From Chitinophagales bacterium (GTDB lineage Bacteria; Bacteroidota; Bacteroidia; Chitinophagales; Saprospiraceae), in NCBI GenBank assembly GCA_013299105.1, contig JAAFJY010000049.1, positions 1 through 33,747 of the forward strand: 33,747 nt of DNA, written 5' to 3'. Each line of letters opens with the position of its first letter. The stretch's first letter is position 1. Shown here piece after piece: positions 32,228 through 33,747 of this stretch. Made by a program: the position numbers and the translations under genes. The notes below the pieces were generated by a model. It did no database searches and was not told the origin of the DNA. It saw nothing but the letters and a program-made list of their open reading frames with translations.

Positions 32228-33337
32228 ATGGCCGAGCCACTAAAAAATATCTTTTCGCCCAAATTACTGAAGCCTTTTGCTGAAAAAATAAAAGCGGTAA
32301 GCCCTGATTTTCCGACGGCAAATTTCTTAAAAAGCGTGTTCAGCCTAGCTTATGAAGGCATGGAACTCAAGCAGCGGACCCATCACATTGCCAATTGCCT
32401 GCACGCGCATTTGCCTGCAAACTTTGCTGAGGCCTTAGACATTTTGAGCCGGGTGATCCAAAATTATGTGGCGGAAGAAGGAGAAAAACTCAGCTTTGAC
32501 TACATCTTTTTGCCCGATTTTTTGGAGAAGCATGGTGTAAATCAGCCCGATTTGGCGATCCCAGCCCTCGCGGTTTTCACCAAATGGAGCACTTGCGAGT
32601 ATGCAGTGCGGCCTTACTTGATCCAACACCCCGATCGCATGTACGCCCAAATGCTGGCCTGGAGCCAGGACGAGAGTGTGATGGTGCGGCGCTTGTCGAG
32701 TGAGGGCATTCGGCCTCGTTTGCCTTGGGGCATGGGCTTGCCCGCTTTGAAAAAAGACCCCAGCCCAATTTTACCCATCCTCGAAAACCTCAAAGCCGAC
32801 CCTGCCGAAACCGTGCGCCGCTCGGTAGCCAACAACCTCAACGACATTTCCAAAGACCATCCCGAATTGGTACTCGAATTGGCCGAGCGCTGGCTGGGCC
32901 AAAACGAGGACACCGATTGGGTAGTCAAGCACGCTTGCCGGGGCTTGCTGAAAAAAGGTGACGCCAGGGCTTTGTCCTTTTTTGGTTTTCAAAAAGGAAA
33001 AACAGAGGTGAGTCTACATGATTTTACTTGTGATCCGCAGGTGAAAATTGGCCAATACTTTCATTTTGCTTTTTCCATCCAAAGCGAAGCTTCGATCGAT
33101 CAAGATCTGCGGATCGAATATGGCATCGACTACCTGACAGGCTCAGGTAAAATCTCCAGCAAGGTTTTCAAAATCAAAGAAATCACTTTGCCAGGCAAGG
33201 TCAATACGGAAATCCAACGCCGCCAGGCGTTTACGGATTTTAGCACCCGCAAGCATTATTCGGGTAAACATGTGCTGCGTATTTTGGTCAATGGGGAGGA
33301 GTTGGGGCAGCAAACTTTTGAGGTGATTAGCGATTAG
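32228..33337 (+). CDS. AlkC-type DNA alkylation repair glycosylase with C-terminal Ig-like domain
   Basis: 369 aa. Residues about 40-260 form HEAT-like helical repeats of the DNA-alkylation-repair family, with family blocks FTKWSTCEYAVRPYL (about 117-131), VRRLSSEGIRPRLPWG (about 152-167), VRRSVANNLNDISKDHPE (about 195-212) and WVVKHACRGLLKKG. Residues about 265-369 are beta-rich, beginning VSLHDFTCDPQVKIGQYFHF and ending ISD, and resemble an immunoglobulin-like domain; such a fusion is known in one AlkC subgroup. The enzyme excises alkylated bases such as 3-methyladenine without base flipping. It stands alone, divergent from the TIM-barrel gene. The start ATG 32228 gives a normal N-terminus. 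Confidence 0.9.
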   Translation: MAEPLKNIFSPKLLKPFAEKIKAVSPDFPTANFLKSVFSLAYEGMELKQRTHHIANCLHAHLPANFAEALDILSRVIQNYVAEEGEKLSFDYIFLPDFLEKHGVNQPDLAIPALAVFTKWSTCEYAVRPYLIQHPDRMYAQMLAWSQDESVMVRRLSSEGIRPRLPWGMGLPALKKDPSPILPILENLKADPAETVRRSVANNLNDISKDHPELVLELAERWLGQNEDTDWVVKHACRGLLKKGDARALSFFGFQKGKTEVSLHDFTCDPQVKIGQYFHFAFSIQSEASIDQDLRIEYGIDYLTGSGKISSKVFKIKEITLPGKVNTEIQRRQAFTDFSTRKHYSGKHVLRILVNGEELGQQTFEVISD

Positions 33338-33747
33338 TTTTGATCAGCTCTTTCTGTCAACTTCGATTACTGTTCTGCGGAAAATGTTTTTTCGCTATTG
33401 TACATATAGTCTATTTTGGCGGCTTTTGCCTCATATCGCTTCCTGCATTTTCCACTTGACAATAAAATGACCAAAATCGGCATTTTGTTAGAAAGCATTT
33501 TGTTTTTCACCATAAATATACGATTTTTGAATAGAGGTAAAGAATGCCTGCTTGCAAAGTCTTCAAACTTTACAGCAAGTCTAAATTACCATTGCGTAAT
33601 TATCAACTCCACATTGTGCTTTAGAAGCTGTTTAAAAATTCTGGGGCAGAATTTTGAGGATTTTGTAAAAGGGAATCGGCCTAGTAATTTGTGGTTTCAA
33701 AATCTAAATTACGATGGTAATCAAACGAGGTCACTTTTCCAAGGGAC
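33338..33747. other. Right-end intergenic region with an inverted repeat
   Basis: No gene is visible to the window end. ATTACCATTGCGTAAT (33585-33600) faces ATTACGATGGTAAT (33708-33721), an imperfect inverted repeat about 110 bases apart. AGCTGTTTAAAAATTC at about 33627 recalls the outer ends of some insertion sequences. Both may belong to a mobile element that is cut by the window edge. Confidence 0.4.

Overview
The window looks like chromosomal DNA of a Bacteroidota member, probably Saprospiraceae-like (Haliscomenobacter/Lewinella type). The signs are a SusC/SusD pair, TonB receptors with an N-terminal carboxypeptidase-regulatory-like domain, a DUF2723 membrane glycosyltransferase, a DUF3127 protein, an ASPIC/UnbV FG-GAP lipoprotein, and TTTG-N19-TATCTTTG promoters. 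The exact taxon cannot be fixed from the sequence. No rRNA, tRNA, CRISPR array or prophage was seen.

Layout. 1-900: degenerate tandem repeats, then a promoter and a TPP riboswitch. 901-3330: the TonB-dependent receptor it controls, probably a thiamin or precursor transporter. 3331-4023: dispersed and hairpin repeats. 4024-7686 (minus): DUF2723 membrane protein and rpiB, a tight pair. 8146-10229 (plus): small membrane protein, RluA-type pseudouridine synthase, rsmG and DUF3127 protein with an SSB-like acidic tail. 10376-15935: an accessory, visibly AT-richer island. It holds minus-strand SDR, RibD/DHFR-like, nucleotidyltransferase, HHH (Cdd1) and VOC genes, a nonsense-broken membrane ORF and an IS4-type element whose transposase has an in-frame TAG. 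16364-18610: MMPL/RND exporter between inverted copies of a dispersed repeat. 18611-19751: repeats and an IS30 transposase remnant. 19752-20963: glutaryl-CoA-dehydrogenase-like enzyme. 21251-22483: OmpA-family protein. 22731-30745 (minus): SusC, SusD, ASPIC/UnbV lipoprotein, probably one operon. 31152-32042 (minus): lipoprotein of the hydroxypyruvate isomerase/TIM-barrel family. 32228-33337: AlkC-type DNA glycosylase with a C-terminal Ig-like domain.

The most interesting part is 10469-14153. Four transcription units in the same orientation, with unrelated products typical of mobile cassettes, are each preceded by a copy of the same ~110-bp sequence. That sequence carries a complete Bacteroidota promoter and ends at a conserved TAACATC-like core; in one case the previous gene's stop codon lies inside this core. 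This is an integron-like cassette organisation, but canonical attC core sites and an integrase are not visible here, so the mechanism is open. A second theme is a family of long palindromic MITE-like elements (four copies) and a separate dispersed repeat family (at least three copies) that populate the intergenic regions.
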